From JACNIZ01 sp964344765 (GTDB lineage Bacteria; Planctomycetota; UBA1135): a stretch of 64,000 bases of DNA. The notes beneath the pieces are model-generated. The model saw nothing but the letters and a program-made list of their open reading frames with translations. It did no database searches and was not told the DNA's origin. Position 1 is the first letter of the stretch, and the number at the start of each line of letters is the position of its first letter. Positions 52,215 through 60,260 of this stretch are shown here, piece after piece. The DNA lies in contig CAYFOM010000022.1 in assembly GCA_964344765.1 (NCBI GenBank), forward strand, positions 1-64,000, read 5' to 3'. The position numbers and the translations under genes were made by a program.

Positions 52215-54275
52215 ATGCGCACCCCGCTCCAACTGATCCTTGCCGCGTTGGTGGCCTCCGCTTGGCTGGCGTTGCCCCAATCCGCTGCCGCGGCCGTCCC
52301 GGCGCAAGAGCTCAAGCTGCCGTCGATTTTCGGCGACCACATGGTGATGCAAGCCCAAAGCGAAGTGCCGGTTTGGGGCGTGGCGGCGCCCGGCGCGTCG
52401 GTACAGCTGAAAGGCGGATGGTGGGGCGGAGCATTAACCACCAACGCCGACGCCGCCGGCAAATGGCAGCTGGACCTGCGCTCGCCTCAGTCCGGCGGTC
52501 CGTACACAATCACCGTGACCAGCGGCGATCAATCCATTCAGTACAAAGACGTTTTGCTTGGTGAGGTTTGGTTGTGCGGCGGCCAGTCGAATATGGAATG
52601 GACGCTCGGGCCAGGCGTCGGGCCCGGAATTGCCGACTGGCAAAATGAAGTTGCAGCGGCAAACTTTCCCAACATACGCCTGTACGACGTGCCGCATAAG
52701 ATTTCACTGGAGCCACAGTGGCAGGGCGCCGGCAATTGGCGTCGTTGCAGTCCGGAAACCGTCACGCGTTTCAGCGCCGTGGGTTATTTATTCGGTCGCG
52801 AGCTGCATCAGGAATTGGAAGTTCCGATTGGTTTGATTAGTTGCAATTGGGGCGGCACTGTTGCCGAAGCTTGGACCAGTGAAGAGACTCTGGCGAAAAT
52901 GGAAGACTTCGCTCAACCGTTGGATGCCGTTGCCAAGCTCGCCGGCGATGGCGTCGATGCCGACCAGCAACTTGGGCAAATGCGACAACAGTGGTGGCAG
53001 AAGGTCAATCGTTTGGAACCTCTGCCGGCGTCCTTCTCTGGGTACCAGGCAAGCGGAAGTTCCCAAGGGAAGTATGAGTCCAGGGGTTGGAAGCCCGTTG
53101 CCTTGCCCGCCGCATGGTCCGACGACTTGGCCAACTTTGATGGCGTGGTTTGGTACACGCGCGAAGTGCAGGTACCCAAAGCTTGGATCGGCAAACCTTG
53201 GATGCTTGAGCTCGGTCCCATTGATGACTTCGATACCGTTTGGTTGAATCGTCAGCGCGTTGCGGCGACTCATCAATCCGGTAAGTGGAACCAACCGCGG
53301 CGCTACAAAATCGACCCGGCGTTCACGATGACCGGCAAATGCCGTTTGACCATTCGCGTGGTCGATTCCGGTGGTGGCGGCGGATTCATCGGCGAGGCGG
53401 AGCAGATGAAGCTTTACATGCCTGGCGACCCGCAAACTGCGGTTTCGTTAGCCGGTGAATGGCAATCGCAACGCGGAGTGGCGATCGGAAAAATCGGCGC
53501 CTATCCGTTCCAGACCAAATTGCACCCCAACTTGCCGACGGTGTTGCACAACGGCATGTTACGACCAGTCATTCCCTACGCCATTCGCGGCGCAATCTGG
53601 TACCAAGGCGAATCCAACCGCACTCGCGCCGCGCAATATCAGCGCTTGTTCCCGCGCATGATCGCCGACTGGCGGCGCTTGTGGGACCGCGGTGATTTCC
53701 CGTTCTACTTCGTGCAAATCGCGCCGTTTGCATACGGCGGTGATCAAGGTCAAGCGGCGGCGCTGCGCGAAGCCCAAACGATGACGATGGCGGTGAAAAA
53801 CACCGGCATGGCGGTGACGATGGACGTCGGCAATCCGCGCGATATTCACCCGGCGAACAAGCAGGCGGTTGGCAAACGCTTGGCGTTGTGGGCGTTGGCG
53901 AAGACTTATCCACATCAATTGCGTACCCGCCAAGCATCCGAAATCGTTTACAGCGGTCCGATGCTTGCCGACGCGACCCCTGCTGGTGGAATTTTGAAGT
54001 TGGGCTTCGATCACGATGGTGGTTTGAGCACGCGCGACGGCAAAGCGCCTTCGCACTTCCAAGTCGCTGGTGAAGATCGAATCTTCCATCCGGCGACGGC
54101 TCGCATCGTGGTATCCGGCGACGGCCGACCGCAAATTTGGTTGCGCAGCGATGCGGTTTCCAAACCTGTCGCAGCGCGCTATGCCTGGGGTGCCGCCGAC
54201 GAACCCAACTTGCAGAACGGCGCCGGACTACCGTCACCGAGCTTCCGCACCGACAGTTGGAAGCCGCATCCGTAA
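52215..54275 (+). CDS. Sialate O-acetylesterase family protein
   Basis: 686 residues with a signal peptide (residues 1-27, AAA). After a beta domain ('LKLPSIFGDHMVMQ', 'VPVWGVAAPGASVQL') comes the SGNH esterase: nucleophile Ser125 in GGQSNMEW, block II Gly in 'LISCNWGGT', the block III region 'AIWYQGESN', and Asp543/His545 in 'PRDIHP'. A jelly-roll insertion (about 300-400: 'WYTREVQVPKAWIGKPWML') divides the catalytic domain, as usual in this family. It removes acetyl groups from sialic acids or other glycans outside the cytoplasm, matching the glycan-degrading genes in the window. Confidence 0.93.
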   Translation: MRTPLQLILAALVASAWLALPQSAAAAVPAQELKLPSIFGDHMVMQAQSEVPVWGVAAPGASVQLKGGWWGGALTTNADAAGKWQLDLRSPQSGGPYTITVTSGDQSIQYKDVLLGEVWLCGGQSNMEWTLGPGVGPGIADWQNEVAAANFPNIRLYDVPHKISLEPQWQGAGNWRRCSPETVTRFSAVGYLFGRELHQELEVPIGLISCNWGGTVAEAWTSEETLAKMEDFAQPLDAVAKLAGDGVDADQQLGQMRQQWWQKVNRLEPLPASFSGYQASGSSQGKYESRGWKPVALPAAWSDDLANFDGVVWYTREVQVPKAWIGKPWMLELGPIDDFDTVWLNRQRVAATHQSGKWNQPRRYKIDPAFTMTGKCRLTIRVVDSGGGGGFIGEAEQMKLYMPGDPQTAVSLAGEWQSQRGVAIGKIGAYPFQTKLHPNLPTVLHNGMLRPVIPYAIRGAIWYQGESNRTRAAQYQRLFPRMIADWRRLWDRGDFPFYFVQIAPFAYGGDQGQAAALREAQTMTMAVKNTGMAVTMDVGNPRDIHPANKQAVGKRLALWALAKTYPHQLRTRQASEIVYSGPMLADATPAGGILKLGFDHDGGLSTRDGKAPSHFQVAGEDRIFHPATARIVVSGDGRPQIWLRSDAVSKPVAARYAWGAADEPNLQNGAGLPSPSFRTDSWKPHP

Positions 54276-54325
54276 CGGGCTTGCGATTCGCTCGAGGCTT
54301 CATCCAAAAGCGCGACTTCGGCGGC

Positions 54326-54331
54326 TAAGCT
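54326..54331 (+). promoter_or_regulatory. -10-like TAAGCT, 7 bases before the HAD gene
   Basis: TAAGCT followed by exactly 7 bases and the ATG at 54339. Confidence 0.45.
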
Positions 54332-54338
54332 ATGCGCC

Positions 54339-54956
54339 ATGTCTGCCGAAGTCACAGCCGCGCTACTCGAACGACGCCACTGGATCTTTGATCTGGATGG
54401 CACGCTGACCGTGCCGGTGCACGACTTCCCGGCGATTCGTGCCGAGCTCGGATTGTCGGAAGAACAGGGCACTTTGGAGGGCATTCAAAGCTTGCCCGAC
54501 GAGCGGCGTGATGCAGTCATGGTGCGGCTGGATGAAATTGGTTGGGAGTACGCCACACAGGCCACGCCCCAACCCGGCGCACTCGACTTTTTGCATCTAC
54601 TCCACAGCTTGGGCTGCCGCATGGGCGTGGTCACCCGCAACAACGACGCCAACCTTCATGAAAGCTTGCGCCGCTGCGGCATGGACGACTTCTTCGCCGC
54701 CGACTGCCGCTTTAGCCGTGATCAACCGCCGGCCAAGCCGTCGCCCGAACCGTTGCACCGATTGCTCAAAGGGTGGCAAGCCGACCCGGCCGACGGCGTG
54801 ATGGTGGGGGACGCGATCTATGATTTGCAAGCCGGACGCGCCGCAGGTGTGGCAACGCTGTACCTGGATTCCTACGGCGCCGGATCGCTTGGGGACCTGG
54901 CCGATTTGCATGTGCAAAACTGGCAACAGGTATTGGACTTGGCTCCGGCTCTGTAA
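54339..54956 (+). CDS. HAD-family phosphatase
   Basis: 205 residues, cytoplasmic. HAD motif I FDLDGTL (Asp18, Asp20), motif II 'GVVTRNN', motif III Lys in 'PPAKPSPEPL' and motif IV 'MVGDAIYDLQAGRAAG'. A helical cap lies between motifs I and II (about 25-85), so subclass I, similar to phosphoglycolate phosphatases. The exact substrate cannot be read from the sequence. Confidence 0.9.
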   Translation: MSAEVTAALLERRHWIFDLDGTLTVPVHDFPAIRAELGLSEEQGTLEGIQSLPDERRDAVMVRLDEIGWEYATQATPQPGALDFLHLLHSLGCRMGVVTRNNDANLHESLRRCGMDDFFAADCRFSRDQPPAKPSPEPLHRLLKGWQADPADGVMVGDAIYDLQAGRAAGVATLYLDSYGAGSLGDLADLHVQNWQQVLDLAPAL

Positions 54957-54985
54957 GCCAAATCCACGTTCACCGCATGGTCGGT

Positions 54986-56689
54986 CTATGCCGGAGCCGC
55001 TTCGGCAAAGCTGGCTTGAACCTGATCGATGATCTGGGTTTCCAGCTGCTGCGCGCGGGTGACGATGGCTTCGCCCTCTTCCAAGAACTGAGCCATGCGC
55101 GCTTTGTCCTCGAAATCGGCACCGTTGATTTGCACGTTGAGGAAAGCTCCCATCACTGCAGTGCGTGCGCACAATGCGGCAACACCGGCATCGGAAATGG
55201 ATGCTTCCAGGCCGTCCTTGACCATTGCTTCGGCAACTTCCATCGATTCCAACGCCACTTCCATGATGCGGAACGGCGTTTGAATTGCGCCTAGGGTCGC
55301 GGCTTGCACCGCAGCGTGCTTGGCGGTCTTGTCTTCGTCGGTTTTGGACGGCAAACGCCACGCGGCCATGATTGCGTTAAAGGCTTCGGTGTCGGCGTCG
55401 ATCAAGCGCAGCAGTTCATCGTGATTGGCTTTGCCCTTTTCGGCCCAATCGCTGAACTCTTCCCAACGCTCGTCCCAACCGCGTTTGTGCGACGACAAGT
55501 TGGCGACCATTGCGCCCAAAGCGGCACCCAATGCGCCCACGGTTGCAGCAACCGATCCGCCGCCAGGAGCGGGGGATTCACTTGCGGTTTCTTCGGTGAA
55601 AGCACGCACCGACATCGCCGACAATGGACCGCTGTCGCTGCCGCCGGCAATCACGTATTCGATGATCTTTTCTTCCGGAACAAAGGGGCCAAGTTCATCC
55701 AAGCCCATCGACTTGACCGCGATCTTGATCAGCTCTTTATCTGCCAACCCAGTCGAACGCTTCTGCTTGCGCAGGAAGTAACGGCCGGCTTCCAACATCG
55801 CTTGCAACGGAATCAAGCCAACCAACTCGGAACCGGTGACGCGAATGCCACGTGCGGCTGCCTTGGTGACGACTTCATCAAAGGCGACGTGAATCGGCGT
55901 GACCGAAACATCGGTCAGGTTCATCGACACTTGGCAAATGCCGTATTCCTCGATGTACCAACCAATACCTTTCACCGCTTTCAACGACCCCGGCAGCCAT
56001 TCGGCTTTGCCGTCGGCGTCACGCACGATCGGGCCAGTCAAGATGCAACCTTCGCGATGAATGCGACCTTTTTCGCGCACGTCAAAAGCAATTGCATTGG
56101 CACGACGCGAGCTGGTGGTGTTGAGGTTGACGTTGTAAGCAATCAAAAAGTCACGCGCGCTCACCGCAGTCGCGCCGCTCTTGGCTTGGAATTCCGCTGG
56201 TCCGAAATCCGGCGCCCATTCCGGATCCTGCAAACGCTTGCTCAACGCTTCGTATTCGCCGCGACGCACATTCGCCAAGTTGCGGCGCTCGGGTTTGGTG
56301 GCGGCGTGCTCGTAGCAATAAACGGTCAGGCCAACCTCATCACCCAAGCGTTGCGCTAGGGTGCGTGCATAATCGACGGTTTCTTCCATCGTCACACCGG
56401 AAATCGGCACCAACGGGCAGACGTCCATGCAACCAAAACGCGGATGTTCGCCGCTGTGCTTGCTCATGTCGATCAGCTCCTTGGCCATGCGCCCGGCGAT
56501 GACCGCAGCTTCGATTACAGGCTCAGGTTCACCGGCAAAGGTGACCACGGTGCGGTTGGTCGCCGCGCCGGGGTCGACGTCGAGCAATTTGACGCCGTCG
56601 ACGGTCTCGATGGCGTCGGTAATGCGCTTAATTAGGTCCAAATCCCGGCCTTCCGAGAAGTTGGGAACACACTCAATGATTCTTTTCAT
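54986..56689 (-). CDS. ftcD: Bifunctional glutamate formimidoyltransferase / formimidoyl-THF cyclodeaminase
   Basis: 567 residues, equal in size to animal FTCD. The transferase domain (about 1-325) starts 'IIECVPNFSEGRD' and has 'DVDPGAATNRTVVTF', 'SGEHPRFGCMDVCPLVPI'. The cyclodeaminase domain (about 350-567) has the Gly-rich 'SPAPGGGSVAATVGALGAALG'. The enzyme takes the formimido group of N-formimidoyl-glutamate (from histidine breakdown) onto tetrahydrofolate and deaminates it to methenyl-THF. No hut gene is next to it. The fused form is rarer in bacteria than the two separate proteins. Confidence 0.93.
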   Translation of the reverse strand: MKRIIECVPNFSEGRDLDLIKRITDAIETVDGVKLLDVDPGAATNRTVVTFAGEPEPVIEAAVIAGRMAKELIDMSKHSGEHPRFGCMDVCPLVPISGVTMEETVDYARTLAQRLGDEVGLTVYCYEHAATKPERRNLANVRRGEYEALSKRLQDPEWAPDFGPAEFQAKSGATAVSARDFLIAYNVNLNTTSSRRANAIAFDVREKGRIHREGCILTGPIVRDADGKAEWLPGSLKAVKGIGWYIEEYGICQVSMNLTDVSVTPIHVAFDEVVTKAAARGIRVTGSELVGLIPLQAMLEAGRYFLRKQKRSTGLADKELIKIAVKSMGLDELGPFVPEEKIIEYVIAGGSDSGPLSAMSVRAFTEETASESPAPGGGSVAATVGALGAALGAMVANLSSHKRGWDERWEEFSDWAEKGKANHDELLRLIDADTEAFNAIMAAWRLPSKTDEDKTAKHAAVQAATLGAIQTPFRIMEVALESMEVAEAMVKDGLEASISDAGVAALCARTAVMGAFLNVQINGADFEDKARMAQFLEEGEAIVTRAQQLETQIIDQVQASFAEAAPA

Positions 56690-56773
56690 GGCAGGTCCGC
56701 TACAGGCGGTGGGCTAACTTAATCCGCTGCCCACATTCCGCCAAGCATTATTCCGCGAACCGCCGCAGCCTAG

Positions 56774-58636
56774 CTAGCCGGTACGCACGCCGATCAATTC
56801 CAACACGGCTTCACCGTACTGCTCCAACTTCGCCGGACCGACGCCATGGATTTGCGCCATTTCCTCTAGCGAGCCTGGCCGATGCTTGGCAATGAGCTTC
56901 AGAGTCTTGTCGCCAAATACCGTGTACGGCGGTTTTTTCGCCTCTAGCGCCAGTTTTCGCCGCCATTGGGCAAGGATGCGGAACAGCTCTTCGTCGAAGC
57001 CATCAAAGTCTGGGCTGGAAACCGGGCTGTACGCCTTGCGTTTGCGGCCGTTCAAGTCCTCGCCCTCACCCGGCCAGCGCAGCGCCTGACGTACCCGGTT
57101 CTGCATCACGTCGACGCCGTCTTGGGTGATTTCCAGCAGCGGATATTGCGTGCCGACGGTGCAGATCAAACCGCTTTCTTCCAGCGAGTCGAGCAAATCG
57201 AGGACAAATTGGCGGCCGAGCTCTTTGAGTAAGCCGTGGGTGGAGAGTCGATCCAGCCCCGAGCGGCGGATCTCCGCGGTGTTTGCTCCGACCAGCATCG
57301 CCGCCACCCGCGCGCGTCCGTATTGGCCGTGCGCCCGCGCCACGCCGGACAGTGCCATGCGCACCCAGGTGTGTTCTTGATCGCTGAGCTCGCGGCGCTT
57401 CTCCAAGCTATCGTCGCTGCAGCGGTCGCAGTGATTACAACCTTGCAGCAACTCCTTGGCGTCGGGATCGCCGAAGTATTCCAGTACGCTGCGATGGCGG
57501 CAAGTGCTGCCATTGGCGAAGCTGATCAACCGCGATAACTTCCGCAACGCAACCTGAATGTGCGGCGGCTGTTCTTGTTGCGGGTTGCCTTCGGTAATCA
57601 AAAACTCGGCGGTGCGCGCATCTTTGGCTTGGTGCAACAGCACCGCGCGTCCGCCGTCTCCGTCACGTCCGGCGCGGCCTACTTCTTGGTAGTAAGACTC
57701 CACCGACGTCGGCAATGCCAAGTGAATCAGCAGGCGGATGTCCGGCTTGTCGATGCCCATGCCGAAGGCATTGGTCGCCGTCAGTACATCGAGTTTGTCC
57801 TGCAAAAACTCCTCTTGGACCCGACTGCGGTAATCGCTTTCACAACCGGCGTGGTAATGCTTGGCGGCAAAACCCAGCGCGCGTAAATGCTCGGCAGCTG
57901 CTTCGGTTTGCTTGCGTGTCGACGCATAAACCAACACCGCTTTATCGTCGTCGCGTTCGCGCACCAATTGCTCCAACTGCTCCAGCCGATCGGCCTCGCC
58001 GCGGGTGCGGATGACGTCTAGATGCAAATCGGGGCGATGGAAGCCGCGCACAAAAACCGCCGGTTGTTGCATGCCCAGCGCTTGACCCATTTCTTCCTGC
58101 ACCTCCGGCGTGGCGGTTGCGGTCAGCGCGGCAAGGCGGGGGGGATTGGTTTGGCGGACCACATCGCGGATCGACAAGTAGTCGGGCCGGAAATCATGTC
58201 CCCAATGTGAAACGCAATGCGCTTCATCGACCGCCAATAACGAAATCGGCACCTGATTCAGCAATTCGCGAAACGACGGCTGTGCCAATCGCTCCGGCGC
58301 GATGTACAGCATTTTGAGCTGGCCGTTGCGAAAGGCCGACAGCACCTCGTGCTTTTCTTCAGCATCTTCTGCACTGGTGATTTTGGCCGCCGCGATGCCG
58401 CGCTGGCGCAGAGCATCGACCTGATCCTTCATCAGCGCAATCAGCGGCGAAACGATGACAGCCGTGCCTTCACACAGCAGCGCCGGCAGCTGAAAACACA
58501 ATGATTTGCCTGCCCCGGTTGGCAGCACCGCAACCGTCGGCCGCCCCGACAAAATCGAGCGCACCACCTCCTCTTGACCTGGACGAAATTCGTCATGGCC
58601 AAAATGGCGCTGTAGGGCGGGAAGCAACGCGGGCAT
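56774..58636 (-). CDS. recQ: ATP-dependent DNA helicase RecQ
   Basis: 620 residues from ATG 58636 (AGGAG lies upstream; the frame is open to 58699). Motif 0 'FGHDEFRPGQEEVV', Walker A LPTGAGKSL, DEAH box 'AVDEAHCVSHWGHDFRPDY', motif III 'ALTATAT', motif VI 'QEVGRAGRDG'. The zinc-binding region is 'CRHRSVLEYFGD...CNHCDRC', followed by a winged-helix domain and a C-terminal HRDC domain (about 540-615: 'RRKLALEAKKPPYTVFGDKTL'). A 3'-5' helicase in recombinational repair. Confidence 0.96.
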   Translation of the reverse strand: MPALLPALQRHFGHDEFRPGQEEVVRSILSGRPTVAVLPTGAGKSLCFQLPALLCEGTAVIVSPLIALMKDQVDALRQRGIAAAKITSAEDAEEKHEVLSAFRNGQLKMLYIAPERLAQPSFRELLNQVPISLLAVDEAHCVSHWGHDFRPDYLSIRDVVRQTNPPRLAALTATATPEVQEEMGQALGMQQPAVFVRGFHRPDLHLDVIRTRGEADRLEQLEQLVRERDDDKAVLVYASTRKQTEAAAEHLRALGFAAKHYHAGCESDYRSRVQEEFLQDKLDVLTATNAFGMGIDKPDIRLLIHLALPTSVESYYQEVGRAGRDGDGGRAVLLHQAKDARTAEFLITEGNPQQEQPPHIQVALRKLSRLISFANGSTCRHRSVLEYFGDPDAKELLQGCNHCDRCSDDSLEKRRELSDQEHTWVRMALSGVARAHGQYGRARVAAMLVGANTAEIRRSGLDRLSTHGLLKELGRQFVLDLLDSLEESGLICTVGTQYPLLEITQDGVDVMQNRVRQALRWPGEGEDLNGRKRKAYSPVSSPDFDGFDEELFRILAQWRRKLALEAKKPPYTVFGDKTLKLIAKHRPGSLEEMAQIHGVGPAKLEQYGEAVLELIGVRTG

Positions 58637-58769
58637 GTACGGACCCGGGCTCCTCGCCAGGGGCTTACTATGATGCTGAACCGCGACCGCAACTTCCACA
58701 TTGAGTAGACGGTTTCATCGCCAAAAGGTAACAATCCGTTCGAAATCCGACCAGCAGCCGCGCCACCCG

Positions 58770-59258
58770 ATGACGTCCTCCGAATCGCCTACCCAAATCC
58801 GACCCGCGACCGACGCGGATTCGGCCGGCATCATTCGCCTAATCGAGGACATCTTCCATGAATACCCGGGATGCGTCATGGACGTCGAGACGGAGGAGTA
58901 CAAGCTCAAAACCCCGGCGACGTCTTACGACCGCTTTTGGGTAGTGGAGCGCGAAACGGAAATCGTCGGCTGTATCGCGTGCAGCTTTGATCAGGCGACC
59001 GGCGACTTTGAATTGCAAAAGCTGTACATCCACGCCGACCTGCGATGCGGTGGGTGGGGGCGCAAATTGGTGGATGTCGTCGAGAAAGAAGCTCGAGATA
59101 TGGGCTTCGACCAGATTGAGCTGTGGACCGACACCCGTTTCACCACTGCGCATCGCTTTTACAGCGGTTTGGGCTACCGTAAAACCGGTCGCACTCGAGA
59201 CTTGCACGATCTGTCCGAAACCACCGAATATCACTTCGTGAAACCGGTGCGGGAATAG
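58770..59258 (+). CDS. GNAT-family N-acetyltransferase
   Basis: 162 residues from ATG 58770. GNAT landmarks: 'IRPATDADSAGIIRLIEDIF' (strand 1, helix 1), motif A 'LQKLYIHADLRCGGWGRKLVD' (acetyl-CoA pyrophosphate loop R/Q-x-x-G-x-G/A as RCGGWG; shown in parts), and motif B 'TAHRFYSGLGYRKTGRTRDL'. Acceptor substrate unknown. Divergent from recQ. Confidence 0.87.
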   Translation: MTSSESPTQIRPATDADSAGIIRLIEDIFHEYPGCVMDVETEEYKLKTPATSYDRFWVVERETEIVGCIACSFDQATGDFELQKLYIHADLRCGGWGRKLVDVVEKEARDMGFDQIELWTDTRFTTAHRFYSGLGYRKTGRTRDLHDLSETTEYHFVKPVRE

Positions 59259-59337
59259 GCGCGGCCTAGGAATGTGCAAAAATCTGCTATGGTGAAGTCA
59301 CTCTGCCTGGAATCAGGCTTCCCCCTCACCATCCCCG

Positions 59338-60183
59338 ATGAAGCTCCCTACCACCCTTTTCTCAGCAATATTCCTGACCGCCGCTGCCACTGCCCAGACC
59401 GGCACACTGGATCAGGTTTCGCCTTACGCCTCCGAAGTCATTGGCAGCCATTCGGCCGGCTACAACTTCGGCGCCAGCGTTTTGACTTGGCAAATGACCA
59501 CCGTCGCCGGCCTTTCCGGCACCTTGGAAGGCGTCGAGTTCGAAACCACCGGCTCGACCGGCGTCAGCTGCACGGTAGAAATCTTGCTGGGCGGCCCATG
59601 GAATACCGGCACTCCGGTATTCAGCGGAACGATGACAAAGTCCACCGACGTGACCGAACTGATCTTCGTCGACATGAGTGCAGCAGCGATCAGCTTGACG
59701 GCCGGTGATACTTACACCATTCAAGTCCTCTGCAACGACAGCGATATGGGCGCAACCGGCACCTTCGAGTCGCCGGTGAACACCTATTACGGTCCGGAGT
59801 TGTGGCTGAATGGTTCGGTGTTCAACCCAGAATGGCGAATTGGTTTCCACACCTACATTCTTGAGGATGGCGTGCAACTTACCGTTCAGGGCAACCTCGG
59901 CAGCCCGATGGATTTCATCGTCACCGGCGCGACCCCGGGTGGGGTGGTGGCTTACCTGTACGCCTTCGGAACCGGGTCGCATAGCGGTACGAACCCCATT
60001 ACCGGCAACACCGTCGTCACCGGTCTTTCCAGCGTCAACTTCACCATCGGCGCAATGCATGCCGCCAACGGTGCTGGCACCGCGATCCATACCACCGTGG
60101 TCCCACCGGCCGCCGCCGGATTGGCCTGCGTGCAAGCCATCGACCTCGATAGCGATGGGTTGAGCAACGTTCACTGTTTCTAG
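59338..60183 (+). CDS. Secreted beta-rich protein of unknown function
   Basis: 281 residues with a signal peptide (cleavage after ATA, near residue 19). Thr/Gly/Ser-rich beta-sandwich composition throughout. An N-terminal module (20-180) resembles carbohydrate-binding beta-sandwiches ('GTLEGVEFETTGSTGVSCTVEILLG' in composition). The final 85 residues form a second module with HTTVVPPAAAG and end 'DGLSNVHCF', similar to the end of the 38702-39808 product. A possible -10 (TATGGT) lies about 45 bases upstream of the ATG. Function unknown. Confidence 0.7.
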   Translation: MKLPTTLFSAIFLTAAATAQTGTLDQVSPYASEVIGSHSAGYNFGASVLTWQMTTVAGLSGTLEGVEFETTGSTGVSCTVEILLGGPWNTGTPVFSGTMTKSTDVTELIFVDMSAAAISLTAGDTYTIQVLCNDSDMGATGTFESPVNTYYGPELWLNGSVFNPEWRIGFHTYILEDGVQLTVQGNLGSPMDFIVTGATPGGVVAYLYAFGTGSHSGTNPITGNTVVTGLSSVNFTIGAMHAANGAGTAIHTTVVPPAAAGLACVQAIDLDSDGLSNVHCF

Positions 60184-60202
60184 TCTCGAAGGTTGAGCCC
60201 TT

Positions 60203-60240
60203 GGCCGCCGGCTGACGATCCCCAACGTCGGCCGGCGGCC
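60203..60240 (+). repeat. Strong hairpin between a secreted-protein gene and ileS
   Basis: A 15-base stem (60203-60217 with 60226-60240, one G-U pair) with an 8-base loop, 19 bases after the previous stop and 20 bases before ileS. There is no T-run, so it is either a factor-dependent terminator or a barrier to 3' decay. It lies before the ileS -10-like hexamer. Confidence 0.7.
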
Positions 60241-60247
60241 TCGCTGC

Positions 60248-60253
60248 TAGAAT
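60248..60253 (+). promoter_or_regulatory. -10-like TAGAAT, 7 bases before ileS
   Basis: Extended -10 form TGC-TAGAAT, exactly 7 bases before the ATG at 60261. Confidence 0.55.
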
Positions 60254-60260
60254 CCCGGCC

